40,999 nucleotides of DNA from Pseudobdellovibrionaceae bacterium (GCA_021731025.1 JAKFYD010000026.1:1-40999), one strand, 5' to 3'. Shown: positions 8,350-16,822, counted from the stretch's first letter. Made by a program: numbers and translations. Notes: generated by a model from the letters alone, not told the origin.

Positions 8350-9488
8350 TGAAAGTTTTATTTTTTTTAACAGTTCTAACTTTTGGGTGTGCGGCGAATG
8401 CCAGCTTCATCGGCAATTTGAAAGAGCTCGAGTCCACAAATGATGATCTAGGATTGCGAGTCTTTTTGCGAAAAGAATTTAAAAAGAAAAAATCAGTTGG
8501 TGAATGGTTCGAAGCTCGAAAAGTTTTGACTCGGAGACCTAAAATTGGGTTTGATGTCGTAGCCGCCTGGGACCGACAAGTCACTTTAAAAGAAAGCCCC
8601 CTCGAAAAAGACGCCAGCAGTGTTGCTGTATTTCTTGATAAAGCGGATGAATATTCATTCAACAAGCAGTTCGATAAAAGCTTTGATATGTATCAACGTG
8701 CGGCTAAGTTTATTAAAAAAAATAATCGCAATCGGGTTCCAAAGGGAAATCAGCTCATTTACTTGAATGTTCTTCATCAAATGGCGCGCAGTCTTTACGC
8801 CCAAAAAAGGTTTGTCGAAGCTTTAGATGTTTATGATTGGATTCCAGCAAGCTACCCGCAGATTCGACAAGTGCTTTTCGAGAAAATGTGGTCGGCCTTT
8901 CGCGCGGACAAATATGATATGGCTTTGGGTGCGATTGCTTCCCAACAGTCAGGATATTTTTCGCAGTATCTGGATCCCGAAAGTTACTTAATTAAAATTT
9001 ATATCTTCAAGCGCTTGTGCCGCAAAAAAGATTTGAATTTTACTCTGAAGGGCATCAAGGAATTTTTAGCCAATTTGAAAAATGGGAAATTAACTTATTT
9101 AGATTGGGCAAAATCAGATCTTTACTACATGTCATTGGCTCAGCTGATTGAATCAGCTGGAAAAGAAAATCCGGATCTTCGCATTGATATTGTTTCCCAG
9201 CGTGAACGTCAGGAAGAGCTCAAAAAGGTTCATCTCGCCCTGAAGCAAAAATTCCAAGTGTTTAAACCTCTATTGCAAATGAAGTTGGAGAGGGTTTTAG
9301 GTTACGCGGCTTTAGCATCGGCCCAGGATCAAGATTTTTTGAAACCAGTGAAGAGCTTGCCTGAAGCCTCGGTCTTAGAAAGTCGTGGTTATGAATTGTG
9401 GCCAGCCAATGATGCTGAAGAATGGCTCGATGAAATTGGCACTCACGTGTTTATTGGAGACTCGCAATGCGCGCCCAAAGAGCAATAG
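8349..9488 (+). CDS. Exported TPR-type protein, GltE/AglT-like
   Basis: This 379-residue protein has a cleavable signal peptide (about residues 1-18, ending ANA before Ser). The mature part is mostly helical with TPR-like pairs, for example YSFNKQFDKSFDMYQRAAKF and HQMARSLYAQKRFVEALDVY, which scaffold protein complexes. Near the C-terminus is a distinctive ELWPANDAEEWLDEIG segment. It lies immediately after the AglRQS-like genes and overlaps the next, larger TPR gene by 22 nt. In Myxococcus the TPR protein GltE (AglT) occupies the same neighbourhood next to GltD, so I infer a periplasmic or outer-membrane-associated subunit of the gliding and adhesion platform. The match to GltE rests on order, size and TPR character; direct homology needs a profile comparison. 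Confidence 0.7.
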   Translation: MKVLFFLTVLTFGCAANASFIGNLKELESTNDDLGLRVFLRKEFKKKKSVGEWFEARKVLTRRPKIGFDVVAAWDRQVTLKESPLEKDASSVAVFLDKADEYSFNKQFDKSFDMYQRAAKFIKKNNRNRVPKGNQLIYLNVLHQMARSLYAQKRFVEALDVYDWIPASYPQIRQVLFEKMWSAFRADKYDMALGAIASQQSGYFSQYLDPESYLIKIYIFKRLCRKKDLNFTLKGIKEFLANLKNGKLTYLDWAKSDLYYMSLAQLIESAGKENPDLRIDIVSQRERQEELKKVHLALKQKFQVFKPLLQMKLERVLGYAALASAQDQDFLKPVKSLPEASVLESRGYELWPANDAEEWLDEIGTHVFIGDSQCAPKEQ

Positions 9489-12481
9489 GATTTGCACTTA
9501 CCAGTTTATCGCTTTCCTTTGGCTTACTTGCTGTAGCTAAGTTTGATAATTCTGAATTGAACCAAGTCCAAAAGAAGGATGAAAAAGCGAAAGAGGTCAT
9601 CAAGCCCGTTACAAAACCAAACCGGGCAAGACTGGATTTAACTTTAAAGGATGATCCGAAAAAATTGGAAACTCAAATTAAGGCTTTGAACCTGATCATC
9701 AAAACAGAGCCGGATCGTAAGAAGAAAATCGATTTGTACCTGCGAAAAAGTTATTTGCATGTATCGGTCGCAAAAATGTTTGGTCTCAGTCGTGACAAGT
9801 CAAGTGGCCTCGCCGGACCTGAAAAATTCCATTTGGATGAAGCGGAAAAAATTCTCAGCTTCCTGATCAAAAACATTAAAAACGACAAAGATGCGCTGGG
9901 TGCGATCTACAATGTCATGGGACTGGTTGAATACGAAAAAGATCAAACCGGAAAAGCCGTTGAGTTATTTAAAAAATCAATTGAATTGAATTCAAAAAGT
10001 GCCCAATCAGAAACAATGGCCATTTTTATCGCCGAATACTATTTCGAAGAAGATCAATATGAAGAGGCGATTAAATTTTACCGTTTGCTTTATAAACAAA
10101 TGAATCCTTATCAAAGAGCGCTTTCTGATTATAAAGTGGCTTGGTGTAATATTAATTTAAGACGTTATGACTTGGCCGAGCAAGGTTTCGTCCAGATTGC
10201 TAAAGAAAATTTAGATAAGGGAATCGTTGAAGACAGTTACAAAGATTTCGCCTTTATCGTCACCCGCGAAAAAGACGAGCGACTGGTGTTAGAGCGAGCC
10301 CGCACAGCATTTCCCCAACCTCAATTGCGAGTTAAGTTCCTTTATTACTGTTTATTGTTTTATCTTCAGCAATCCAAAGATAATCCTCGGGACATTTTAT
10401 TCCGCGAAGCTTTTGCGATCCAAGATGATCCTTATGAGCGCAGTCGTCTTTTTGCGCTTAAAGTCAGTTTCGAAAAGCGCGACTATCCGACCATGGGTGT
10501 TTACAAAGCTTTATCAGATTTGAATCAACATCTAAAATCCACCGATCCTAAAACCCGTCAAAAATTCCTGGCCGGCGAGTCGATGCAACTGGAAGAAGAC
10601 TCTGAAATCATTATCCGCTTATTCGTCGACGCCTATACAGGCAAAGTGCGAACAAAAGAGAATTTGCCAAAAAGCTATCTTGGGAAATCCATGGTGACTT
10701 TGATTGCCAATCATTTAAGTTGGTTCCCGCAAACAAAAAAATATCTGGCGCTTTACAATTTATGGATCGATGCCTGCGCTGATCTTAAAGATTCGGCCTG
10801 TTTGTTGGGATTGGAAAAGGATCTTAAACCTAAGGTCACAGAACGAAAAGAAATTGCCGAAGCCTATCGCCGAGTAAAATTGGAAGTTCTAACCCTATAT
10901 GACGCCGTCTATGTTGCTGATCCTATTAAGCACGAAGGTGCCTTTATGTTCCGTCTTCGCGAATACGTCGACGCTTACCCAAATGATCCTAATACATTGC
11001 GAATTCAAAAAAGAATTTTTTCGATCGACTTTAAAAATAAAAAATTCAAAGAGGCTCTTACATGGGCACAAAAAATATACGCAGCAGAGCCTAACGCCGA
11101 AAATTTGCAGAAACTTTGGTTCACTCATTTCGAGTTAGGAAGCTACAAAGAAATTTTGGAGAGTCCTGAAGCTGCGAAGTTTAAAACACCCGAGCTGATG
11201 GATATTCGTCGGGAAGCCAGTTTGAAATCCGCACAAGCCAATGCAACAGCTGGTAATTTTGCGCAGTATGAAGCCGATCTTAAGATTTATTTGGGCTCCA
11301 ATCCGTCCGAGGAAAAATCGGTTGTGGTGTATTTGGATTATTTCAATCGCTTGCTCGATCAAAAGAAATGGGATGCAATCAGCAATGAATGGACTCATCT
11401 TCCCGAAAAAGTGAGAAACCGTAAAGAGTTCTATAATTTTCGCAGTCGTGCGCTAGAGCAAATGACGGCTCAGGGTTTATTTATAAAAATTCCTGGCTTC
11501 TGGGCGCCAACAACCGACAAAGATCTTAATTTTCAAATTTTCTTAAACCGTCGTGCCCTCAGCGAAAGAATCACCACAGATGAATGGAAAATGATTCGGG
11601 AATTATCATCAACACGAAAAAATTACGTCATGAACCTGCTGGTGTTAACGAATCCCATCGATGTCAATCTTTGGCTGGCAACTCAAAAAAATCTCACCAG
11701 TGACGAAAAGAAAATTCTTTACTTAAGCTTGTTGCTTGAGAAAAAAGTTTCAAACTTTGTTTTAACAGAAAAAGAAATGGCGCCAATTAAGGAATTAATT
11801 CCGGAAAGTCGTCGACCTGATTCGCCTGCGAAAATCGAGAAAGAGCTCACTAAGTTAGTCTTTCCGACCTCGACAATGAAAGCGGAACGCTACAATAAAG
11901 TGGTTGAGCAGTTAGTGAAAGATATCAAAGTTGTTCGCGCCCGTGGCTTCAACAGCATTGGTAAATTGACTCGAAATCAGAAAGTCCGTGTCCTTGCGCA
12001 GTTGATGCACAATGAAACTGATACATCGCGAGCCATTGTTAATTCACCAATCCCTGCGGGACTTAGCGAAGAGCAAATTAATGAATATAAAGCGGGTTTG
12101 GCCGAATTAGCTAAAGAATATGATCTGCAAGCTTCCGAATTTATGAAAGCTAAGGCCGAACTTGAAGGGCAACATCTCAAAGAAACCGACCCGGCTAATA
12201 CTTTGCCGGAAATTCAAGTTGATCAGTGGGATTTGCCATCAGTAACCGCCAAAGACGTAGCCTTGAGTTTGTTTAGCAAAGTTTCGCCGATGGCCTCATT
12301 GATTTATTTAGACAATCAATTGTCTCTGAAGGCTCTTACGCCGGAAGATTATTATAAAATTCGTGCGAGTTTGCTGCTGAGAATTTCAAATTCAGAAGCC
12401 ATGAGAAAAGTAATTCATGACGAATGGGCCGACGCAAAGCAAGTGGCCTTGATAGCAAAATGGCGAGGTATCCAAAAATGA
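9467..12481 (+). CDS. Large exported TPR protein, GltD/AgmU-like
   Basis: This 1004-residue protein has an N-terminal signal sequence (about residues 1-24, ALTSLSLSFGLLAVA) followed by a Lys-rich segment and long arrays of TPR-like helical repeats through about residue 650. Examples are AIYNVMGLVEYEKDQTGKAVELF and AEYYFEEDQYEEAIKFYRLLY. The C-terminal third is helical and charged without clear repeats. The size, periplasmic TPR character and position before a small exported protein and the FHA-AgmX protein match GltD (AgmU) of Myxococcus, a periplasmic component that connects the inner-membrane motor to the outer membrane. ATG 9467 lies inside the end of the previous gene with GGAG upstream. 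The stop overlaps the next start as ATGA at 12478. The assignment is by context plus architecture. Confidence 0.72.
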   Translation: MRAQRAIGFALTSLSLSFGLLAVAKFDNSELNQVQKKDEKAKEVIKPVTKPNRARLDLTLKDDPKKLETQIKALNLIIKTEPDRKKKIDLYLRKSYLHVSVAKMFGLSRDKSSGLAGPEKFHLDEAEKILSFLIKNIKNDKDALGAIYNVMGLVEYEKDQTGKAVELFKKSIELNSKSAQSETMAIFIAEYYFEEDQYEEAIKFYRLLYKQMNPYQRALSDYKVAWCNINLRRYDLAEQGFVQIAKENLDKGIVEDSYKDFAFIVTREKDERLVLERARTAFPQPQLRVKFLYYCLLFYLQQSKDNPRDILFREAFAIQDDPYERSRLFALKVSFEKRDYPTMGVYKALSDLNQHLKSTDPKTRQKFLAGESMQLEEDSEIIIRLFVDAYTGKVRTKENLPKSYLGKSMVTLIANHLSWFPQTKKYLALYNLWIDACADLKDSACLLGLEKDLKPKVTERKEIAEAYRRVKLEVLTLYDAVYVADPIKHEGAFMFRLREYVDAYPNDPNTLRIQKRIFSIDFKNKKFKEALTWAQKIYAAEPNAENLQKLWFTHFELGSYKEILESPEAAKFKTPELMDIRREASLKSAQANATAGNFAQYEADLKIYLGSNPSEEKSVVVYLDYFNRLLDQKKWDAISNEWTHLPEKVRNRKEFYNFRSRALEQMTAQGLFIKIPGFWAPTTDKDLNFQIFLNRRALSERITTDEWKMIRELSSTRKNYVMNLLVLTNPIDVNLWLATQKNLTSDEKKILYLSLLLEKKVSNFVLTEKEMAPIKELIPESRRPDSPAKIEKELTKLVFPTSTMKAERYNKVVEQLVKDIKVVRARGFNSIGKLTRNQKVRVLAQLMHNETDTSRAIVNSPIPAGLSEEQINEYKAGLAELAKEYDLQASEFMKAKAELEGQHLKETDPANTLPEIQVDQWDLPSVTAKDVALSLFSKVSPMASLIYLDNQLSLKALTPEDYYKIRASLLLRISNSEAMRKVIHDEWADAKQVALIAKWRGIQK

Positions 12482-12822
12482 TAAAACCTTTTAATGCAGT
12501 TTTAGCTTTATTAATGGTGGCCAGTGGTTTTGGTGCAAGGGCACAGACGGACACTCTAACCAATGAAGGTGTTCAATCGGCGCAACCTGCAGTGAAAGCT
12601 CCAGCGCCGCGAGCCGCAGCTCCTGCTAAAAAAGGGGGAGCGACGAACGTCCTGGATTTCGAAGGGGAAGTGATCGAAGGGGAAAGACGTCGCCCAGATT
12701 TGTTCTTGCAGATGTCGATTGATAACGTCAAATTTGACTCTTTGATTTACCAAAGAGATGATTTTAATGATTACTTAGAAGTGGATCGAAAAAGTCGAAC
12801 ACGCTACTTGAAGTTGAAGTGA
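12478..12822 (+). CDS. Small exported protein of the Glt cluster (GltF position)
   Basis: This 114-residue protein starts at ATG 12478, overlapping the preceding stop as ATGA; an upstream in-frame ATG at 12424 is rejected because it would bury the signal peptide. Residues 1-22 are a clean signal peptide (LLMVASGFGARA before Gln). An Ala/Pro-rich low-complexity spacer follows, then a conserved-looking core VLDFEGEVIEGERRRPDLF and a charged C-terminus. I do not recognise a catalytic domain. Its position between the GltD-like and GltG-like genes matches gltF in the Myxococcus cluster, and the small size is compatible. A role as a periplasmic linker of the motility complex is an inference from context only. 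Confidence 0.68.
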   Translation: MIKPFNAVLALLMVASGFGARAQTDTLTNEGVQSAQPAVKAPAPRAAAPAKKGGATNVLDFEGEVIEGERRRPDLFLQMSIDNVKFDSLIYQRDDFNDYLEVDRKSRTRYLKLK

Positions 12823-12827
12823 TGTAA

Positions 12828-14672
12828 ATGGATGTTATAGTTATACGAAAAAATAATAAAGAAATTGGGCGCTTGGTTCCGTCAAAGCGGACTCTATTGA
12901 TTGGTCGTTCGCCAATTTGTGATTTGATTTTGCGAACGCCAGAGATGCGACCCATGCATTTTCTTATTGAGTGGGTTGGCGAGGGTGATTTTAAACCCAA
13001 TGAAGGCTTTTGGTCTTTGGTGGATATTTCGAAATCAACTGATACCCAAGGAAAAGACTTCAGCGGTGAAGCCACTATTTTACACAAAGATCCAACAGGC
13101 TTTGAAGGATTTGAATTTTTGATTGCGAAGGATGATCTGGCAGAAACTGCAGTTTCTAAAGGGGTTATCTCTCGCAGTATGGATTTCGAAGCGGATAAAC
13201 AAAAAACGACGACTTCGGGTCGAGCCATGGTGCTTGAGCTCATTACTTATGATCGCCGTAATGATGTTGTTACAAATGTAAATCATTTTGATCGTGAGCT
13301 GTTGGCTCGGGGCTTACGAATTTTAGCACTGGCTAAATTATCATTTAGTTTAATCCCAAATCAGAACAATGTTTTGATGGTCGAAAATCTGGGTGAAACC
13401 AATCTGTTGGAAGCTTTCAATCGCTCGGAAAAAATTTCGAACACTTTTAAAGGTTATGGAAAGAAAATTGAAATCGCTCCGGGTGATTTCATTTCTTTCA
13501 TAACGACAGAGACAACTTTTTATTTGCGTTGGGTTCCTAAAGTTGAGTTTGTGCCACCACCTCGAGTATGGACCAAAGATCCAGCCATTCTGACTTTGTT
13601 AGGTGTTTTCTTTTTTATCGGTATCACCGCAACTTTGATGTCTCAAATAAAAGTCCCCGAACCTGAAGAAATTCCTGAACCGACTCGAGTCGCCCGAATT
13701 GAAATTGTAGCTCCTGCGCAGGCCGAAAAACCACCGCCTCCGCCACCTCCACCATCAGCGCCGGCGGAAGAACAGGTTGAAAAGCCAGAGCCACAACCCG
13801 TGGTTCAGGAAGAGCCAAAGCCCATAGTTAAAAATACAAGTGCGAACGAAGAGAAATCTAAAAAGAATGAGCCCGCGGCTACAGAGAAAACAGTGACTCC
13901 GCCTAAGGGTGACCCTAAACAGGCCACCGTTAAAAATACGGATAAAAAACAAACACGCCCTGGTTTAGATCAACCAGCGCCAGTGAAAGACGTGAATACT
14001 GTTGGCTTACTTTCTAAACTCAAAGGCGGGAAAAAATCCAATGACCGCTTGAGTGCCGAACAAGTCGTGAATCGCGGAAGACCAACAGACGCTTCCGTTG
14101 GCGATTCGGGACGGGTGACCTTGAACCAAGCGCCGATTGGACAAATTGGTGCCAGCAAAAACAAGGGGCCTGGTGGCGGTGACGATAGCCCGGGACTTGC
14201 TGCTGCATCGACAACTTTGAAATCTAACAAAGCGGCTGAAGGCCCCAGTGTGGGCGGCTTAGCTGGCCCACGAGGTAAAGGAAAATTTGGTGGAGAAGGG
14301 ACATTAGGAAATCCACGGGGTGGCGGAGGTTCGGGAGGATTAGGTCTTGATGCTCAAGCCATGGAAGTTTCCGGGGGATTAACTAAAGAAGATATTCGTA
14401 AAGCTCTGCGCGATAATCAGCGTGCAATTCGTAACTGTTACGAGCGTGCTCTTCTTTCGAAAAGTCAATTGGAAGGCCGCTTGGGGTTAAGATGGAAAAT
14501 CAGTCCGAATGGAAATGTGGAATCAATTTCAATTCAGAGCACAACAGTGGGAATGCCGTCTTTAGAAAATTGTGTCTTGGAAGTGGTTCACAAAATCATT
14601 TTCCCGCAAGCACCGAATAAGATGCCAACGATGGTTATTTATCCCTTCGTCTTTACGCCGAAAAGAAATTAG
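12828..14672 (+). CDS. gltG: FHA-domain, single-pass membrane protein with AgmX/PglI C-terminal domain, GltG-like
   Basis: The 614-residue protein has four parts. A cytoplasmic FHA-like domain at about residues 5-90 contains TLLIGRSPICDLIL and RPMHFLIEW; the usual Ser before the His is not obvious. A second uncharacterised cytoplasmic region follows. One membrane helix lies at about 254-271 (ILTLLGVFFFIGITATLM). The periplasmic part is a long linker rich in Pro, Glu, Lys and Gly ending in an AgmX/PglI C-terminal domain (about 520-612), with IRNCYERALL, a second Cys in LENCVLEV and a terminal YPFVF. This is the architecture of Myxococcus GltG, which couples the motor to periplasmic and outer-membrane Glt proteins in a TonB-like manner. 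FHA domains bind phosphothreonine, so assembly may be phospho-regulated. It is the last gene of the block and a paralogue of the partial gene at 1-924. Confidence 0.85.
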   Translation: MDVIVIRKNNKEIGRLVPSKRTLLIGRSPICDLILRTPEMRPMHFLIEWVGEGDFKPNEGFWSLVDISKSTDTQGKDFSGEATILHKDPTGFEGFEFLIAKDDLAETAVSKGVISRSMDFEADKQKTTTSGRAMVLELITYDRRNDVVTNVNHFDRELLARGLRILALAKLSFSLIPNQNNVLMVENLGETNLLEAFNRSEKISNTFKGYGKKIEIAPGDFISFITTETTFYLRWVPKVEFVPPPRVWTKDPAILTLLGVFFFIGITATLMSQIKVPEPEEIPEPTRVARIEIVAPAQAEKPPPPPPPPSAPAEEQVEKPEPQPVVQEEPKPIVKNTSANEEKSKKNEPAATEKTVTPPKGDPKQATVKNTDKKQTRPGLDQPAPVKDVNTVGLLSKLKGGKKSNDRLSAEQVVNRGRPTDASVGDSGRVTLNQAPIGQIGASKNKGPGGGDDSPGLAAASTTLKSNKAAEGPSVGGLAGPRGKGKFGGEGTLGNPRGGGGSGGLGLDAQAMEVSGGLTKEDIRKALRDNQRAIRNCYERALLSKSQLEGRLGLRWKISPNGNVESISIQSTTVGMPSLENCVLEVVHKIIFPQAPNKMPTMVIYPFVFTPKRN

Positions 14673-14695
14673 AGCGCTCCTTTTCAGAGGCGCTC
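14672..14695. terminator. Candidate bidirectional terminator between convergent genes
   Basis: A GAGCGC...GCGCTC stem (14672-14677 with 14690-14695, 12-nt loop) begins at the stop codon of the FHA-AgmX gene and lies between it and the convergent PilZ gene. A second AT-rich dyad, ATAAAATT-C-AATTTTAT, follows at about 14698-14714. Neither strand has a perfect T-run; the minus-strand read-out TAATTTCTTTTC is the better of the two. Position and stem support termination, but weakly. Confidence 0.4.
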
Positions 14696-14731
14696 GCGAT
14701 AAAATTCAATTTTATGTGTTTAATTTAGGGT

Positions 14732-15496
14732 TTAAGAAGCTTTACCACGGCTCAATTCATCTAACCAGGTGGTGAGCTTCGTCAGTTGTTTTTCGTCGGT
14801 CTTCGAGAAGGTAAAACGATTTGCGTCGGTGCTACTCTCAACAGGATTGCAGACAAAAACAACGCTGCGTTTTCCTGTGGGATCTGAAATGTACACTTCA
14901 ACTTCCCCTTGAAGAATTTCTTTTGGAATCCCGTGTTCCACGGAAATTCCTCCTAAAGAAATATCCCGAGAATAAGTGATAAAGGCTTTGGCTTTATTTG
15001 TTAAAATTGTGCGCAAGCGACCTTTGATGCGAGGATGTTTGCGTTTGTCTTTGAATAAGCTTGGTTTTTCATTCGGTAAAACTTCAAACTCGACAGTCAT
15101 GCTTTCGCCGCCGTCAGCTTGAGCATCCACGATGATGGTTGGATCATCGGGAAGAACTTCAACTCGAGCCGTTACTGTTTCTTCGCGGACAGGCGGAGGG
15201 GTTGGAATCACGGGTTTATGAGCTGGAGCTTCAAAAAATGAAGGGGCTTCTTTGGCTGATTTAGTAAGAAGGTATTCTTCGGGGATGGCAGGAGCCTCAT
15301 CCTTTTCCGTCCAGTTGTGTTTCACCCACTGCAAAAAGTCAGGGCAGGATTCTAACTTTTTCCAGCCCGCAAAGCCAGGTGTCCAGCAGAGCCAATCTGT
15401 AAAAGGAACTCCCTGGCGAAGGGCTTGAACAAATTGGGTCTTGGATAGTTTCGGATGTTGAGCGCCAGTCGAAATTTGAAAAAGATAAAAGTCCAT
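14732..15496 (-). CDS. PilZ-domain c-di-GMP receptor with N-terminal GYF_2-like domain
   Basis: The start is the ATG at 15496 rather than the upstream ATG at 15577, because AGAGGAG lies seven bases before it and the conserved domain begins at once; this gives 254 residues. Residues 1-62 look like a GYF_2 (DUF4339) domain: MDFYLFQISTGAQ then FTDWLCWTPGFAGWKKL. A Pro/Glu-rich linker covers about 63-145. A PilZ domain occupies about 147-245 with both c-di-GMP motifs intact: R152xxxR156 in KRKHPRIKGR and D178xSxxG183 in RDISLGGISV. It is therefore predicted to bind c-di-GMP. It is convergent with the gliding cluster and divergent from apt (86 nt apart). PilZ proteins commonly link c-di-GMP to motility; which machine this one controls cannot be told from sequence. 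Confidence 0.87.
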   Translation of the reverse strand: MDFYLFQISTGAQHPKLSKTQFVQALRQGVPFTDWLCWTPGFAGWKKLESCPDFLQWVKHNWTEKDEAPAIPEEYLLTKSAKEAPSFFEAPAHKPVIPTPPPVREETVTARVEVLPDDPTIIVDAQADGGESMTVEFEVLPNEKPSLFKDKRKHPRIKGRLRTILTNKAKAFITYSRDISLGGISVEHGIPKEILQGEVEVYISDPTGKRSVVFVCNPVESSTDANRFTFSKTDEKQLTKLTTWLDELSRGKAS

Positions 15497-15507
15497 AGCA
15501 ACTCCTC

Positions 15508-15537
15508 TTGAGTCTATCGGCAAAGCTCGGCTAGACT
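15508..15537 (+). promoter_or_regulatory. Weak candidate sigma-70 promoter for apt
   Basis: TTGAGT (15508-15513), an 18-nt spacer and TAGACT (15532-15537) lie in the 86-nt divergent gap between the PilZ gene and apt. The distance to the apt start at 15583 is reasonable. The -10 box matches consensus at four of six positions, so this is only a candidate. Confidence 0.3.
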
Positions 15538-15582
15538 TAACAAAAACTTCGACTGAAGATAAAACTTCTTCAAGCATAGACC

Positions 15583-16098
15583 ATGGTCCAGGGAGCGCGT
15601 ATTCTAAAGCAACTCATCAAAGAGGTACCCGATTTTCCAAAACCGGGAGTAAGCTTCAAAGACATTAGTCCACTGTTACGCTCGCCTTCAGCCCTGCGAG
15701 AAATTTGCGACACTTTCGAAAAAAAAGTAAATCTTAGTGAAATAGAATTGATCGCCGGCATCGAATCGCGAGGATTTATTTTGGGCATGCTCCTAGCGAC
15801 TCATTTTGGTAAGGGTTTTATTCCATTGCGCAAAGCCGGTAAACTTCCTCCCCCAGTTTGTCAGAAATCCTATTCTCTCGAGTATGGAGCAGCAACTTTA
15901 GAGTGTCAGCCAGGGCAAGGAAAAATTCTAATTATTGACGATGTGCTGGCGACCGGAGGAACACTGCAGGCAGCCATCGCTCTTGCTCAGCAAGCGGGCT
16001 ATGAAGTTGTTGATGTCGCCGTTTTGATCAACCTTAAGTTCTTAAACAAAATGAAGTTTAGTGATCGTGAAATCATCTCTTTAATCGAGTACACATGA
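15583..16098 (+). CDS. apt: Adenine phosphoribosyltransferase
   Basis: The 171-residue protein has the normal Apt length. It has DFPKPGVSFKDISPLL near the N-terminus, a family hallmark, then AGIESRGFILG and the PRPP-binding loop ILIIDDVLATGGTLQAA (Asp119 and Asp120, with ATGGT at residues 123-127). It converts adenine and PRPP to AMP plus pyrophosphate in the cytoplasm. The ATG at 15583 has no strong SD just upstream. The stop overlaps the start of the next gene as ATGA, coupling it to an MTA/SAH-nucleosidase-like enzyme that would release adenine. The pair therefore forms a short adenine-salvage route, fittingly close to metK. Confidence 0.96.
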   Translation: MVQGARILKQLIKEVPDFPKPGVSFKDISPLLRSPSALREICDTFEKKVNLSEIELIAGIESRGFILGMLLATHFGKGFIPLRKAGKLPPPVCQKSYSLEYGAATLECQPGQGKILIIDDVLATGGTLQAAIALAQQAGYEVVDVAVLINLKFLNKMKFSDREIISLIEYT

Positions 16099-16688
16099 TA
16101 ACAACAAAGTGGAAGCCTTCCGACATTTTAATCATTATGGCCTTGCCCTCAGAATCCCAAGGGCTTTTTGAGGCGGAAAATATTGAAGTCAACTATTGCG
16201 GTATCGGAAAAGTAAACGCCGCCTTTCGCGCCACAGAACTAATTTTGAAACACCAACCTTCACGCATTCTAAACCTAGGCACAGCCGGCAGTCACAAATT
16301 TAAAACTCACGAAATGATCGAGTGCAAATCCTTCGTGCAAAAAGATATGGATATCACTCCACTAGGATTCCCCTTGGGCCAAACTCCACTCGATGACATT
16401 CCAGGAGCCATCGATGTACAGACTTTTACCGAATTAAAAAAAGGAATCTGCGGAACCGGCGACGTCTTCGAAGTAGGCACCCCACGCCTACCCTGCGACC
16501 TAGTCGACATGGAAGCCTACGCCATGGCCAAAGTGTGCAAAAAATTAAAAGTAGATTTCACAGCCATAAAATACATAACCGACGGCTCAGACCCCCACTC
16601 AAAAGATGATTGGATAAAAAATCTCAAGCCCGCAGCCGAAAATTTGTTAAAAATTTACCAGCAAATCGTCAGCGCAAATTCCAAGTAG
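16095..16688 (+). CDS. MTA/SAH nucleosidase-like (PNP/UDP phosphorylase superfamily) enzyme
   Basis: This 197-residue protein has the purine nucleoside phosphorylase/nucleosidase fold signatures. An N-terminal IIMALPSESQGL resembles the AMxxE catalytic strand of MTA/SAH nucleosidases (Glu20). The glycine-rich ILNLGTAGSH, the substrate-binding VDMEAYAMAKVC, and a late TDGSDP containing the conserved catalytic Asp follow. At 197 residues it is shorter than typical nucleosidases (about 230), with a reduced central region. It would hydrolyse 5'-methylthioadenosine or S-adenosylhomocysteine to adenine plus a thioribose or homocysteine product. Translational coupling to apt supports an adenine product. 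Other superfamily members, such as futalosine hydrolase, remain possible. Confidence 0.75.
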   Translation: MITTKWKPSDILIIMALPSESQGLFEAENIEVNYCGIGKVNAAFRATELILKHQPSRILNLGTAGSHKFKTHEMIECKSFVQKDMDITPLGFPLGQTPLDDIPGAIDVQTFTELKKGICGTGDVFEVGTPRLPCDLVDMEAYAMAKVCKKLKVDFTAIKYITDGSDPHSKDDWIKNLKPAAENLLKIYQQIVSANSK

Positions 16689-16710
16689 ATAAAATTCCAA
16701 AAATCAAGTT

Positions 16711-16822
16711 TTCCAAGAAAGTGCCTTCTCCCGCACGGCAGGCCTTTGCGGCCCAGGAAGGGCTCAAGCAAGAGCCCATGGATGGGCGAGCCTGCCGTGC
16801 GGGAGAAGGCACTTTCTTGGAA
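16711..16822. repeat. 112-nt palindromic element with perfect 33-nt inverted arms
   Basis: Bases 16711-16743 and 16790-16822 are exact reverse complements over 33 nt, with a GC-rich core (CCTTCTCCCGCACGGCAGG). The 46-nt centre holds two alternative small hairpins: GGGCTC/GAGCCC (16760-16765 with 16772-16777) and GCCCA/TGGGC (16774-16778 with 16783-16787). The element starts 22 nt after the nucleosidase gene. It has no T-run on either side, so it is not a standard terminator, and its composition differs from the AT-rich surroundings. It resembles a dispersed palindromic (REP- or MITE-like) element; copy number cannot be seen here. The rest of the 301-nt gap (16689-16989) shows only a TATAAA at 16895-16900 without a clear -35 and a small CGCC/GGCG hairpin near 16872-16884. 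Confidence 0.85.
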
